The notes under the pieces: model-generated
What the model saw: the letters and a program-made list of their open reading frames with translations, nothing else
Database searches by the model: none
Told to the model about the DNA's origin: nothing
Shown: positions 43,232 through 55,452 of the stretch, piece after piece
Numbering within the stretch: position 1 is the first letter of the stretch
How the letters are laid out: each line of letters starts with the position of its first letter
Assembly (NCBI GenBank): GCA_963580285.1
Contig: OY757020.1
Location: 101,001,497-101,065,496, forward strand
Origin: Lucinisca nassula
Taxonomy: Eukaryota > Mollusca > Bivalvia > Lucinida > Lucinidae
Length of the DNA stretch: 64,000 bases
Reading direction: 5' to 3'
Program-made: the position numbers and the translations under genes

Positions 43232-46200
43232 CAGTGGCACCTAGCTAGCAGGCACGTCTATGGCTTAGACCAAATCAACAGATATGACTGCGGCAGCGGC
43301 ACTGATCCAGCAGGCGCATCTGTGGTTATAGTTCCAAATCAGCTGTATTGTCTGTGACAGTGGCTCCGAGCCAGCAGGCATGTTTGATGCAGTGACATTG
43401 AGCAACCACACATGTCTAACGTCTTGTCCAGTCGGCCCTTCTGAGGCTTAGGCGCGTCTATAATTCAGTGCCGCTGCCTCAGACAGAACTGGTTATTCAG
43501 AGCATAAACCACAGACGCGCCTGCTCGGTCGGTGCCGCTGCCTTTGGCACAGCTGCTGCTCCGGTGCTTAAGCTAACGATATTCGTGCCAGTTAGGTGCC
43601 ACTTCCACAGACATGCCTATCGGCACGGTTCCATTGCCTAAGACATACCTGCAGGCTCGTTGCTACTGGCTCATGCAGGCATGCGCGCTGGCTCAGTGCG
43701 ACAGATTCAGATATAATTGATGGATCAGTGCCAATGTCTCAGAGGTACCTGGCTGTTCGATGCAGTTGCGTTTGTCGTGTCAAATAAATACACAGTGTTT
43801 GGTGCCATTACTGCTGATTCGGTGCCTGAACCACAGACGCGCCTGCTGTCTCTATACCGTTGTCTCAGTCATAACTGCTAATTCCTTGCATAAACCATAG
43901 ACGTGCCTGCTGGCTTGGTCCGGCTTCCTCCAGTGCCTAAGCAATAGACATGCCTGCTGGCTCGGTTCCGCTGCTTCAGATATAACTGCTGATTCGGTGC
44001 CTAAGCAATAGACGTGCATGCTGGCTCGCTGCCGCTGCCTCCGACATAACTGTTGATTCGGTGCCTAAGCCATAGACCTGTCTGCTGGTCTGTGCCACTT
44101 CCAAAGGAAAGTCTGAAGCAGAGGCGCCTAGCTAGCAGGCATGACTATGGCCTAGGCACCAAAGCAACAGATATGCCTGCGGCAGCGGCAACGATCCATC
44201 AGGCGTATCTGTGGTTTAAGTTCCAAATTAGCTATTTTGTAGGAGGAAGGCATTTCCGAAGCAGTGACGTTGAGCAAGCAGACATGTATAACATCTTGCC
44301 CAGCAGGCGTATCTGTGGCTTAGGTACCGAATCAGCTGTTTTGTCTGTGGCAGTGGCTCCAAGCCAGCAGGCATTTTTGAGGCAGTGACTTTGAGCAAGC
44401 AAACATGTCGAACGCCTTGTCCAGTCGGCCCATCTGAGGGTTAGGCGCGTCTATAATTCGGCGCCGCTGCCTCAGACAGAACGGGTTATTCAGAGCCTAA
44501 ACCACAGACGCGCCTGCTCGGTTGGTGCCGCTGCCTTTGACACAGCTGCTGATTCGGTGCCTAAGCAAATGAAATGCATGCTAGTTAGGTGCCACTGCCA
44601 CAGACATGCCTGTCGGCACGGTTCCATTGCCTTAGACATACCATGCTCTCGATGCAACTGGCTCAGGCATGCTGGCTAAGTGCGACAACTTTAGATATTA
44701 CTGATGGATCAGTGCCAATGCCCCAGAGGTACCTGGCTGCTCGATGCCATTGCGTTTGTTATGTCACATAAATAATCAATGGTTTGGTACCATTACTGCT
44801 GATTCGGTGCCTAAACCACACACGCGCCTGCTGTCTCTATACCGTTGTCTCACTCATAACTCCTAATTCCTTGCCTAAACCATAGACGCGCCTGCTGGGT
44901 CGGTCCCGCTTCCTCCAGTGCCTAAACAATAGACATGTCTGCTGGATCGGTTCCGCTGCCTCAGATATAACTGTTGATTTGGTGCCTAAGCCATAGACGT
45001 GCATGCTGGCTCGGTGCTGCTGCCTCCGACATAACTGCTGATTCGGTGTATAAACCACAGACCTGCCTGCTGGCTCTGTTCCACTTCCAAACGAATGTCT
45101 GAAGCAGTGGCGCCTAGCTAGCAGGCATGTCTGTGGCTTAGGCACCAAATCAACAGATCTGCCTGCGGCAGCGGCACCGATCCAGCAGGCGCATCTTATG
45201 TTTAAGTTCCAAATCAGCTGTTTTGTCTGAGGCAGGCATTTCCGAGGCAGTGACAGTGAGCAAGCAGACATTGATAACATCTTGCCCAGCAGGCGTGTCT
45301 GTGGCGTAGGCACCGAATCAGCAATTTTGTCTGTGGCAGTGGCTCCGAGCCAGTAGGCATGTTTGAGGCAGTGACTTTGAGCAAGCAAACATGTCAAATG
45401 CCTTGTCCAGTCGGCCCATCTGAGGCTTAAGCTCGTCTTTAATTCGGCGCCGCTGCCTCAAACAGAACTGCTTATTCAGAGCCTAAACCACAGACGCACC
45501 TGGTCAGTCGGTGGCGCTGCCTTTGGCACAGCTGCTGATTCGGTGCCTAAGCTAAAGAGATGTATGCTAGTTAGGTGCCACTGCCACACACATGTCTGTC
45601 GGAACGGTTCCATTGCCTTATACATATCTGCAGGCTCGATGCAACTGGCTCAGACATGTGCGCTGGCTCAGTGCGACAGCTTTAGATATAACTGATGGAT
45701 CAATACCCATGCCTCAGAGGTACTTGGCTGCTCGATGCTATCGCGTTTGTCATGTCACATAAATAATCAATGGTTTGGTGCCATTAGTGCTGATTCGGTG
45801 CCTAATCCACAGACGCGCCTGCTGCCTCTGTATCGTTGTCTCAGTCATAACTGCTAATTTCTTGCCTAAACCATAGACGCGCATGCTGGCTCGGTCCCGC
45901 TTCCTCCAGTGCCTAAACAATAGACATTCCTGCTGGCTCGGTTCCGCTGCCTCAGATTTAACCGCTGATTCGGTGCCTAAGCAATAGACGTGCATGCTGG
46001 CTCGGTGCCGCTGCCTCCGACATAACTGCTGATTCGATGCCTAAGCCACAGACCTGCCTGCTGGCTCTGTGCCACTTCCAAAGGAATGTCTGAAGCAGTG
46101 GCGTCTAGCTAGCAGGCATGTCTATGGCTTAGGCACCAAATCAACAGATATGCCTGCGGCAGCGCTACCGGTCCAGCAGGCGCATCTGTGGTTTAAGTTC

Positions 46201-49200
46201 CAAATCAGCTGTTTTTTCTGAGGCAGGCATTTCCGAGGAAGTGACGTTGAGCAAGCAGACATGTACGAGACGTCTTGCCCAGCAGGCGTGTCTGTGGCTT
46301 AGGCGCCGAATCAGTTGTTTTGTCTGTGGCAAGCAGGCATGTTTTAGGCAGTGACTTTGAGCAAGCAAACATGTCTAATGCCTTGTCCAGTCGGCCCATT
46401 TGAGGCTTAAGGGTGTTTTTAATTCGGTGCCGCTGCCTCAGACAAAACTGCTTTTTCAAAGCCCAAACCACAGACGCGCCTGCTCGGTCGGTGCCGCTGC
46501 CTTTGGCACAGCTGCTGATCCTGTGCCTAAGCTAATGAGATGCATGCTAATTAGGTGCCACTGCCACAGATATGCCTGTCGGCACGGTTCCATTGCATTA
46601 GACATACCTGCAGGCTCGTTGCTACTGGCTCAGGCATGCGCGCTGGCTCAGTGTGACAGCTTCAGATATAACTGATGGATCAGTACCAATGCCTCATAGG
46701 TACCTGGCTGCTTGATGACATTGCGTTTGTTATGTCACATAAATAATCAATGGTTTGGTACCATTACTGCTGATTCGGTGCCTAAACCACAGACGCGCCT
46801 GCTGCCTCTGTACCGTTGTCTAGGTCATAACTGCGATTCCTTGCCTAAACCATAGACGGGCCTGCTGGCTCGGTCCCGCTTCCTCCAGTGCCAAAGGAAT
46901 AGACATACCTGTTCGCTCGGTTCCGCTGCCTCAGATATAACTGCTGAATCGGTGCCTAAGCCATAGACGTGCATGCTGGCTCGGTGCCGCTGCCTCCGAC
47001 ATAACTGCTGATTCGGTGTCTGAGCCACAAACCTGCCTGCTGACTCTGTGTTTATTCCAAAGGAATCTTTGAAGCAGTGGCGCCTAGCTATCGGGCATGT
47101 CTATGGCTTAGGTAGCCAATCAACAAATATGCCTGCGGCAGCGGCACCATTCCAGCAGGCGCATCTGTGGTTAAAGTTTCAAATCAGGTGTTTTGTCTGA
47201 GAAAGGCATTTCCGAGGCAGTGATGTTGAGCACGCAGACATGTATAACCTCTTGCCCAGCAGGCGTGTCTGTGGCTTAGGCACCGAATCAGCTGTTTTGT
47301 TTGTGGCAGTGGCTCCGAGCCAGCAGACATGTTGTCGCTGCCTCAGACAGAACTAGTTATTCAGAGCCTAAACCACAGACGCGCCTGCTCGGTCTGTGCC
47401 CCTACCTTTTGCACAGCTGCTGATTCGGTGCCTAAGCTAAAGAGATGCATGCAAGTAAGGTGCCACTGCCACGGACTTGCCTGCCGGCACGGTTCCGTTG
47501 TCTTAGACATACCTGCAGGCTCGTTGCTACTGGCTCAGGCATGCGCGTTGGCTCAGTGCGACAGCTTCAGATATAACCGATGGATCAATGCCAGTGCCTC
47601 AGAGGTACCTGGCTGCTCGATGCCGTTGCTTTTGTCATGTCACATAAATAAACAATGGTTTGGTGCGATTACTGCTGATTCGGTGCCTAAACCAAGGACG
47701 CTCCTGCTGCCTCTGTACCGTTGTCTCAGTCATAACTGCTAATTCCTTGCCTAAACCATAGACGCGCCTACTGGCTCGGTCCAGCTTCCTCCAGTGCCAA
47801 AGCAATAGACATTCCTGCTGGCTCGGTTCCGCTGCCTCAGATATAAATGCTGATTCGGCGCCTAAGCCACAGACCTGCCTGCTCGCTCTACACCACTTCC
47901 AAAGGAATGCTGAAGCAGTGGCATCTAGCTAGCAGGCATGTCTATGGCTTAGACACCAAATCAACAGATATGCCTGCGGCAGCGGCACCGATCCAGCAGG
48001 CGCATCTGTGGTTTTAGTTCCAAATCAGCTGTTTTGTCTGTGACAGTGGCTCCGAGCCAGCAGGCATGTTTGATGCAGTGACTTTGAGCAAGCACACATG
48101 TCTAATGCCTTGTCCAGTCGGCCCATCTGAGGCTTAGGCGCGTCTATAATTCGCTGCGGCTGCCTCAGACAGAACTGGTTATTCAGAGCCTAAACCACAG
48201 ACGCGCCTGCTCGGTCGGTGCCGCTGCCTTTGGCACAGCTGCTGCTCCGGTGTGTAAGCTAACGATATTCATGTCAGTTAGGTGCCACTGCCACAGACAT
48301 GCCTGTCGGCACGGTTCCATTGCCTAAGACATACCTGCAGGCTCGTTGCTACTGGCTCATGCAGGCAGGCGCGCTGGCTCAGTGCGACAGCATCAGATAT
48401 AATTGATGGATCAGTGCCAATGTCTCAGAGGTACCTGGCTGCTCGATGCAGTTGCGTTTGTCGTGTCACATAAATAATCAGTGGTTTGGTGTCATTACTG
48501 CTGATTCGGTGTCTAAACCACAGACGCCCCTGCTGTCTCTATACCGTTGTCTCAGTCATAACTGCTAATTCCTTGCATAAACCATAGACGTGCCTGCTGG
48601 CTCGGTCCCGCTTCCTCCAGTGCCTAAGCAATAGACATGCCTGCTGGCTCGGTTCCGCTGCCTCAGATATAACTGCTGAGTCGGTGCCTAAGCAATAGAC
48701 GTGCATGCTGGCTCGCTGCCGCTGCCTCCGACATAACTGTTGATTCGGTGCCTAAGCCATTGACCTGTCTGCTGGACTATGCCACTTCCAAAGGAATCTC
48801 TGAAGCAGAGGCACCTAGCTAGCAGGCATGACTATGGCTTAGGTACGAAAGCAACAGATATGCCTGCGGCAGCGGCAACGATCCATCAGGCGCATCTGTG
48901 GTTTAAGTTCCAAATTAGCTATTTTGTAGGAGGCAGGCATTTCCGAAGGAGTGACGTTGAGATGTATATCATCTTGCCCAGCAGGCGTATCTGTGGCTTA
49001 GGTACCGAATCAGCTGTTTTGTCTGTGGCAGTGCCTCCGAGCCAGCAGGCATGTTTGAGGCAGTGACTTTGAGCAAGCAAAAATGTTTAATGCCTTGTCC
49101 AGTCGGCCCATCTGAGGCTTAGGCGCGTCTATAATTCGGCGCCGCTGCCAGACAGAACTGCCTCTTCAGAGCCTAATCCACAGACGCGCCTGTTCGGTTG

Positions 49201-50385
49201 GTGCCGCTGCCTTTGACACAGCTGCTGGTTCGATGCCTAAGCTAATTAGATGCATGCTAGTTAGATGCCACTGACACAGACATGCCTGTCGGCACGGTTC
49301 CATTGCCTTAGACATACCCGAGGCAGTGGCGTTGAGCAAGCAAATATGTATAACGCCTTGCCCATCAGGCGTGTCTGTGGCTTAGGCACCGAATCAGCTG
49401 TTTTGTCTGTGGCAGTGGCTCCGAGCCAGCAGGCATGTTTGAGGCAGTGACTTTGAGATAGCAAACATGTCTAATGCCTTGTCCAGTCGGCCAATCTGAG
49501 GCTTAGGTGCGTCTATAATTCGGTATAATTCAGAACTGGTTATCAGAGCCTAAACCAGAGACGCGCTTGCTCGGTCGGTGCCGCTGCCTTTGGCACAGCT
49601 GCTGATTCGGTGCCTAAGAAAAAGAGATGCATGCTAGTTAGGTGCCACTGCCACAGACATTCATGTCGGCACGGTTCAATTGCATTAGATATACCTGCAG
49701 TTTCGTTGCTACTGGTTCAGGCATGCGAGCTGGCTCAGTGCGAAAGCTTCAGATATAGCTGATGGATCAGTACCAATGCCTCAGAGGTATCTGGCTGCTC
49801 GATGCCATTGCGTTGGTCATGTCATAAATAATCAATGGTTAGGTACCATTACTGCTAATACAGCAGCGCCTGCTGCCTCTGTACCACTGTCTCCGTCATA
49901 ACTGCTAATTCCTTGCCTAAACCATAGAGGCGCCTGCTGGCTCGGTCCCGCTTCCTCCAGTGCCTAAACAATAGACAATCCTTCTGGCTCGGCTCCGCTG
50001 CCTCAGATATAACTGCTGATTCGGTGCCTAGGCCATAGATGTGCATGCTGGCTCCGTGCCGCCCGCTGCCTCCAACATAACTACTGATTCGGTGCCTAAG
50101 CCACAGACCTGCCTGCTGGCTCTGTGCCACTTCCAAAGGAATGTCTGTAGCCGTAGCGCCTAGCTAGCTGGCATGTCTAGGGCTTAGGCACGAAATCAAC
50201 AGATATGCCTGCGGCAGCTGCACCGATCCAGCAGGCGCATCTGTGGTTTAAGTTCCAAATCAGCTGTTTTGTCTGAGGCAGGCATTTCCGAGGCAGTGAC
50301 GTTGAGCAAGCAGACATGTATAACATCTTGCCGAGCAGGCGTGTCTGTGGCTTAGGCGCCGAATCAGCAGAATCAGCAGAATCTG

Positions 50386-52934
50386 CTGGCTGGATGCCGA
50401 TGCCTCTGACATAACTGCTAATTCGGTGCCTATCCCACTTATATGCCTAAGCCACAGACGTGGATGCTGGCTCGGTACCGCTGCCCGAGACTTGACTTCT
50501 GCTGATTCTGTGCCTATGCCATAGACGTGACTGCTGGCTCGGTGACACTGCCCCAGGCATGCCTGCTGGCTAAGTTTCACTGCCTCAGACATACCTGCAG
50601 GGTCGTTGCCACTCGCTCAGACATGCACACTTGCTCAGTGCCACTGCCTCAGACATAACTGATAGATCCGTTCCAATGTCTCAGAAGTTGTTCGATGTCA
50701 CTGTGTCTGTCACGCCTTTTGACTTAGTGCCATTGCCACATAAATACTTTAAGGCTCGGTGCCAAGGCATTAGGCATGTCTGCTGCATCAAAGCCTCTAT
50801 CTCGGACATGCCTGCTGACTGTCGGTGCCACTGCCTCAGACATAACTGCTGATACGGTGCCTAAGTCACAGACGCGCCAGCTGACTCGATCCCGCTGCCT
50901 CATTCATAACTGTTGATTTCTTGCCTAAAACACAGACGCTCCTGATGCCTCTTTCCCGCTGCCTCAGACATAACTGCTGATTCCTTGCCTAAAATTACAG
51001 ACGCGCCTGCATGCTCGGTCCCGCTTCCTGAGACATAATTACTGATTCGGTGTCTAAGACATAGGTCTGCCTGCTGGCTCGGCCCCGCTGCCTCAGATAC
51101 AACTGTTGATTCGGTGCCTATGCCATAGACGTGCCTGTTGGCTCGTTGCTAATGCCTCAGACATAACTGCTGATTCGGTGCTCAAGCTACAAAGTACCTG
51201 TTTGCTCGGGGTCACTTTCACAGGCATGCCTGCAGGCTCGGTTCCACTGCCTCAAGAGATACCTGCAGGGTCCCTTGTCACTGGCTGACACAAGCACGCT
51301 TGATCAGTGTCATTGACTCAGGCTAAACTAATGGATTTGTGCCACTGTTTCAAAGGTACCTGGTTGCTCGATGCCACTGTGACTGTCAATGACTGTCACA
51401 CAAACACGTTATGAATCGGTGGCAGGGCATCAGACAAGTCTGCTGATTCGGTGCCTAAGCCAAAGACGTGCCTGCTGGCTGGCGCCACTGCTTCAGACAT
51501 GACTGCTGATCCGGCGTCTAAGCCACGTGCCTGCTGGCTCGGAACCGCTGCCTCAGTCATCACTTGTAATTCCGCACCTCAACCACAGATGCGCCTGCTG
51601 GCTGGGTCCCGCTGCCTCAGATCTAACCGCTGATTCGGTGCCTAAGACATACACTTGCCTGCTGGCTCGGTGCCTCTGCTTGAAACATGACTGCTGATTC
51701 AGAGCCTAAACCTCAGGCGTGCCCATGGCTCGGTTCCACATCTCTGCTGACTGGGTTCCATTGCCTCAGAGATACCTGCTGGGTCGTCGTCACTGGCTGA
51801 GACATTCTCCCTGACTCAGTGCCACTGCCTGATGCTAAACTAACGAACCAGTGCCACTGCCTAACATGTACCGGGTTGTTCGTTGCCACTGTGAATGTCA
51901 TGCCTAATTATTCAGTGTCATTGCCACACAAATATTTTATGGATCGCAGGAAAGGCATCAGACATGTCTGGTGGCTATAAGTCAGTGTCTCGGACATGCC
52001 TGCTCACTCGCTCCCACTGCCTCAGAGGAAAAGGCTGATTCGGTGCCAAAGCCACAGACGTCCCTGCTGGTTTGATACTGCTGCTTCGCACTGGCTAAGA
52101 CATGCACGCTCGGTCAGTTCCACTGCCTCAGACATAACAGATGATTCGGTGCCTGAGCTAAAGTCGTGCCTGCTGCCTTGGTGCCACTGTCTCAGGCATG
52201 TCTGCGGGCTCGGTTCCACTACTTCAGACATACCTGCATGATCATTGCAAATGGCTCCGACATTCCCTGATGGCTCAGTGCCACTGCCTCAGACATAACC
52301 TATGGATCAGTGCTTCTGCCTCAAGAGTACCTGGTTGTTCGATGTCACTGCCACCGACATGTCAATAGGCGTAGGGCCACTGCAACCAAACACATACTTA
52401 ATGGCTCGGTGCCAAAGCATCGGACATGCCTGCTGGCTCAAACTGAATGACTCAAACAGGCCTGCTGCCTCGGAGGAACTGTCTGATGCATAACTGCTGA
52501 TTCGGCGCCTAAGCCACAGACGTGCATGTTCGCTCATTAGATGCCACTACCTAAGGCATGCCTGCTGGCACGGTTCCACTGACTCAGATATGCCTGCAGT
52601 GTCGTTGCCAAAATGGCTCAGACATGTTCGTTAGTTCAGTGCCACGCCTCAATCATAACTGATAGGTCAGTGTCACTGCCTCATACGTACTTGGTTGCTC
52701 GACGCCACTGCAGTTGTCATATCTAATGAATTATTGCCACTGCTATACAAATACTGTATTGCTCGTCGCGAAGGCATTAGACATGTCTGCTTGCTCAGCA
52801 TCACTGCCTCGGACATGCCTGCTTTCTCGGAGCGACCGCCTCAGACAAAACTGCTGATTGGGAGCCTAAACCCCACACGCGCCTGCTGGTTCGAAGCCGT
52901 AGCCTCAGGCATACCTGCTGATTCGATTACTGAG
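50386..52934 (+). repeat. 32-bp satellite, right diverged part
   Basis: After a short duplicated AATCAGCAG at 50,367-50,385, the inverted blocks stop. All units then run forward and are as diverged as those left of the core. The landmark unit with CACAAATA...TATGGATCG appears again near 51,920. Confidence 0.9.
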
Positions 52935-53161
52935 CCATAGGTGGCCCCCGCCCATCGGAACTTGAAGAAATAGATGGACTGCTTCCACGCAGAGCTGAAA
53001 CCAACCCGGGCACGAGTACTGGTAAACCGCTTAGAGGTTCTAAGCCTGACCAGGCAAAACGGTGCGTGTCGGCCAATCCATGCTTATAAACCCTATTGGT
53101 ATTATTGGGCGGCAGGGATCTCAATGTCGGGTAAAAGTCCGACAAAATTTGAAGCAACGTC
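52935..53161 (+). mobile_element. Alpha repeat, right flank of the array, 3'-truncated
   Basis: It reads from GTGGCCCCCGCCCATCGG through GCACGAGTACTGGTAAACCG to AAGCAACGTCTCG, where a beta repeat begins. Its 5' end adjoins the satellite, which mirrors the copy at 16,085-16,378. Confidence 0.85.
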
Positions 53162-53367
53162 TCGATTTAAGCCCCATAGTGGAATTCGTTTCACTGACAG
53201 TTCCAAGGCGGTTCTTCTGTTGTGGTTTATTTTTGTTATAGCTTGTCTTTGAGTGTGTGTATTGCTTATATTATTTTGCTTTGGATAGCCAATTCGCCAT
53301 TTTGTGGGAAAGTAACTGTCCTTTTGGTTTTCCGCTAGTAATGTTTCCATTAGGGTCTAGTTGTTTC
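53162..53367 (+). mobile_element. Beta repeat, first part (5'-truncated)
   Basis: It starts at ATTTAAGCCCCATAGTGG and contains CAGTTCCAAGGCGGTTCTTC. It is interrupted by a SINE after CTAGTTGTTTC (53,357-53,367) and continues at 53,709. Confidence 0.85.
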
Positions 53368-53708
53368 TGCGGCCCCGATAGCTCAGTTGGTAGAGTGTCC
53401 GCTCCGGGGAACGGGAGGTCACGGGTTCGATCCCGGGCCGCGACATACCATAGTCGTTAGGAATGGTACTAGCTGCTCCTCGCTTGGCACTCAGATTTAC
53501 GGGGTAGAGCTAGGACTGGTCGACCCAGTGTCAGGATAATGTGACCGGGTGTGGTATCATGTAATGTGTCTGGGTCATGATACTTCAGTGAGGCAGCACT
53601 ATACATATGAGCATTGAGCTCCCTATGGCAACCAGACACCGTCGTGATATGACTGAAAAACTGTTGAAAGCGACGTTAAACCCGAATTCACACCCACACA
53701 CACACACA
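53368..53708 (+). mobile_element. tRNA-derived SINE, family B, with target-site duplication
   Basis: The tRNA-like head has an A-box (TAGCTCAGTTGG) and a B-box (GGTTCGATCCC). A central body follows (ACCGGGTGTGGTATCATG, GTGAGGCAGCACTATAC), then a tail with AAGCGACGTTAAACCCGAAT and a CA repeat. CTAGTTGTTTC at 53,357-53,367 is repeated exactly at 53,709-53,719. The acceptor-stem sequences do not pair as in a working tRNA and the body is long, so this is a SINE and not a tRNA gene. The tail resembles the 3' ends of the LINE and of alpha. Confidence 0.93.
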
Positions 53709-53805
53709 CTAGTTGTTTCATGTTTCTGTTTCTTTCCCGTGGTGTCTCTGATTGGAGCCTTGGATTAATGGTATCGATTCCTGATCATCGCCTTCACTTC
53801 TATTT
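53709..53805 (+). mobile_element. Beta repeat, second part with 3' end
   Basis: It resumes the beta copy split by the SINE, from the duplicated CTAGTTGTTTC to ATCGATTCCTGATCATCGCC and the end ACTTCTATTTTATATA. The 40-bp satellite begins directly after. Confidence 0.85.
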
Positions 53806-54199
53806 TATATATCGACAGGGACTATAACAGCAGGTCCTATCCAGTTACATACCTACAGGGACCATAACAGACGGTTCAATCCAGCTACACACAGTCTACA
53901 TACCGACAGTGGACTCGACAGCAAGTTCTATTCAGTTACATACTCATAGGGACCATAACAGCAAGTCCGTTCAGGTTACATACCTACAGGGAACATTACA
54001 GCAAGTCAGCCTACAGTGACTATAACAGCAGGCCAGCTCAGTTTACATACCTACATGGAGACTAACAGCAGGTCCTTTTCAGTTATATACCTACAGGGAC
54101 CGTTATGGCGGGTCAGCTCAGGTTACCCTTCTATAGGGCAAATAACACCAAGGCATATTCTTTTAATAACTACATGGGCCAAATCAGCAATTCCATTTA

Positions 54200-54456
54200 G
54201 TTTGTACTAATTTATTTTTGTTCAATTGCGATGGAAGCCTCAAGTTTATCTAATCGCTCTCGAACACTCATTCCGGATTTTTTTCACGCGCGCAAGAGAG
54301 AGGCAGTGACTATTACACCACTGCTACCCATTTATACCTGGGTGGAGTGAGGCAGTGTCTTTATGTGTCTTGCCCAAGAACACACCTCGATAACGGGTGC
54401 CGGATTCGAACGCACAACTTCTCGATCATGAATCGAACGAGTTAACCACTGCGCTA
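54200..54456 (-). mobile_element. tRNA-derived SINE, family C
   Basis: The minus strand begins with an A-box (TAGCGCAGTGGTTAAC) and a B-box (CGTTCGAATCC). A central part follows with TTCTTGGGCAAGACACA and CACCCAGGTATAAATGGG, then a less conserved tail. TCCATTTA at 54,192-54,199 and 54,457-54,464 is a likely 8-bp target-site duplication within a satellite unit. The central phrase resembles conserved SINE cores known from several animal groups, but I cannot name which. Confidence 0.8.
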
Positions 54457-55375
54457 TCCATTTACAGACCTACAGTGACCGTAAGAGCAATTTCATGCCA
54501 GTAATAACCTACAGGCACCATGACAGCAGGTCCAATCCAGTTATATACCTACATTGTCAATTACAGCAGCTCCGATAAGGTATCATTCCTACCTAGACTG
54601 TAACAGCCGTTCGGCATAGGTTGCATACCTACAGGGGGGAATAACAGCAGAACATATCCAGTTATATACGAACAGGGACCATAAAAGGCCCGTTAAAGTC
54701 ATAGCCAGTTATATACCTACTCAACATAACAGCAAGTCCTATCCAGTTGCATACCTACAGGGCCCATAACAGCAAGTTCTCTCCATTTAAATACCTACAT
54801 GGACCATAACAGCAGATCCACTCATGTTTCCTAACTACAGGTACCATAACAGCATGTCCGCTCAGCTTACATAATTACAGGGACCATAACAGTATGCTCT
54901 ATCCAGTGACATTACTACAGGAACCATATCAGCAGGAACGCTAAAGACCGCTCATATTACACACCTACAGGGACAATGACAGCAGGTCCACCCAGGTAAC
55001 ATAACAACAGGGACAATTACAGCATGTCCTATCCAGTAACATTCCTAAAGGGATAATAACAGGCGGTGCTAGCATGTCACATACCTACATGGGCCATAAA
55101 AGCAGGTCCGTTCAGCTTTCATAATGACAGGAACCATAACAGCAGGTCCTATCTGGTTACATACCTACAGTGAACATTACAGCAGGTCTGCTCAAGAAAC
55201 ATACCTACAGGAGCCATAACTCCACGTCCGCTCAGGTAACATACCTGCAGGGACCAAAATAGCAGGTTAGCTCGGCTTACATAATTACAGGGACTATAAC
55301 AGCAGGTCATATCCAGTTCCATACGTACAGGGACCATAACAGCAAGACCGCTAAGGCTATACACCTACAGGGACC

Positions 55376-55452
55376 ATGACACCAAATATAAATCAAAAAT
55401 GAGTTCCTTTAAGAGCAATGAAAACATTCATAAGAAAGACGATGGGTACCAA
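55376..55452. other. Unidentified short segment within the 40-bp array
   Basis: About 77 bases of A-rich sequence (AAATCAAAAATGAGTTCC) without satellite units. It is too short to classify. Confidence 0.5.

Larger units (their letters stand above)
23441..50385. repeat. 32-bp satellite core: higher-order repeat with alternating orientation
   Basis: About 27 kb of higher-order units, most 850-990 bases and some 436-780. Each unit has a forward block (about 640 bases) and a reverse-complement block (about 340 bases). The forward-to-reverse junction carries AAGGAATGTCTGAAGCAGTG or a variant. I find it at about 24,103, 25,079, 25,971, 26,407, 27,186, 27,838, 28,898, 29,869, 30,846, 31,604, 32,259, 33,229, 34,087, 34,524, 35,306, 35,958, 36,847, 37,827, 38,804, 39,657, 40,409, 41,267, 42,244, 43,216, 44,103, 45,090, 46,080, 47,060, 47,903, 48,792 and 50,137. 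The reverse-to-forward junction carries GGCGCGTCTATAATTCGGTG. Units are much more alike than in the flanks. Short Cys/His-rich frames repeat with the units and are not treated as genes. Confidence 0.92.

Noticed and set aside
44837..45397. Minus-strand open frame of 186 codons, the longest in the satellite core
   Set aside because: It follows the satellite units, consists of repeated Cys/His/Trp-rich phrases and has no counterpart of equal length in the neighbouring, nearly identical units. A gene would be conserved between them.
16430..52934. Dozens of short repeated frames such as those with RHACWLG or CHCHRHAC, as a possible Cys-rich peptide family
   Set aside because: The 32-bp unit shifts frame at each repeat, similar frames occur on both strands, and there are no start contexts, signal peptides or splice signals. 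They are translation shadows of the satellite.
16430..52934. CRISPR array
   Set aside because: There are no unique spacers between constant repeats, the units vary along their whole length, and the host is eukaryotic.
53368..53445. Functional tRNA gene
   Set aside because: A- and B-boxes are present, but the acceptor arms do not pair properly, the T-arm has a mismatch, and a SINE body and target-site duplications follow.
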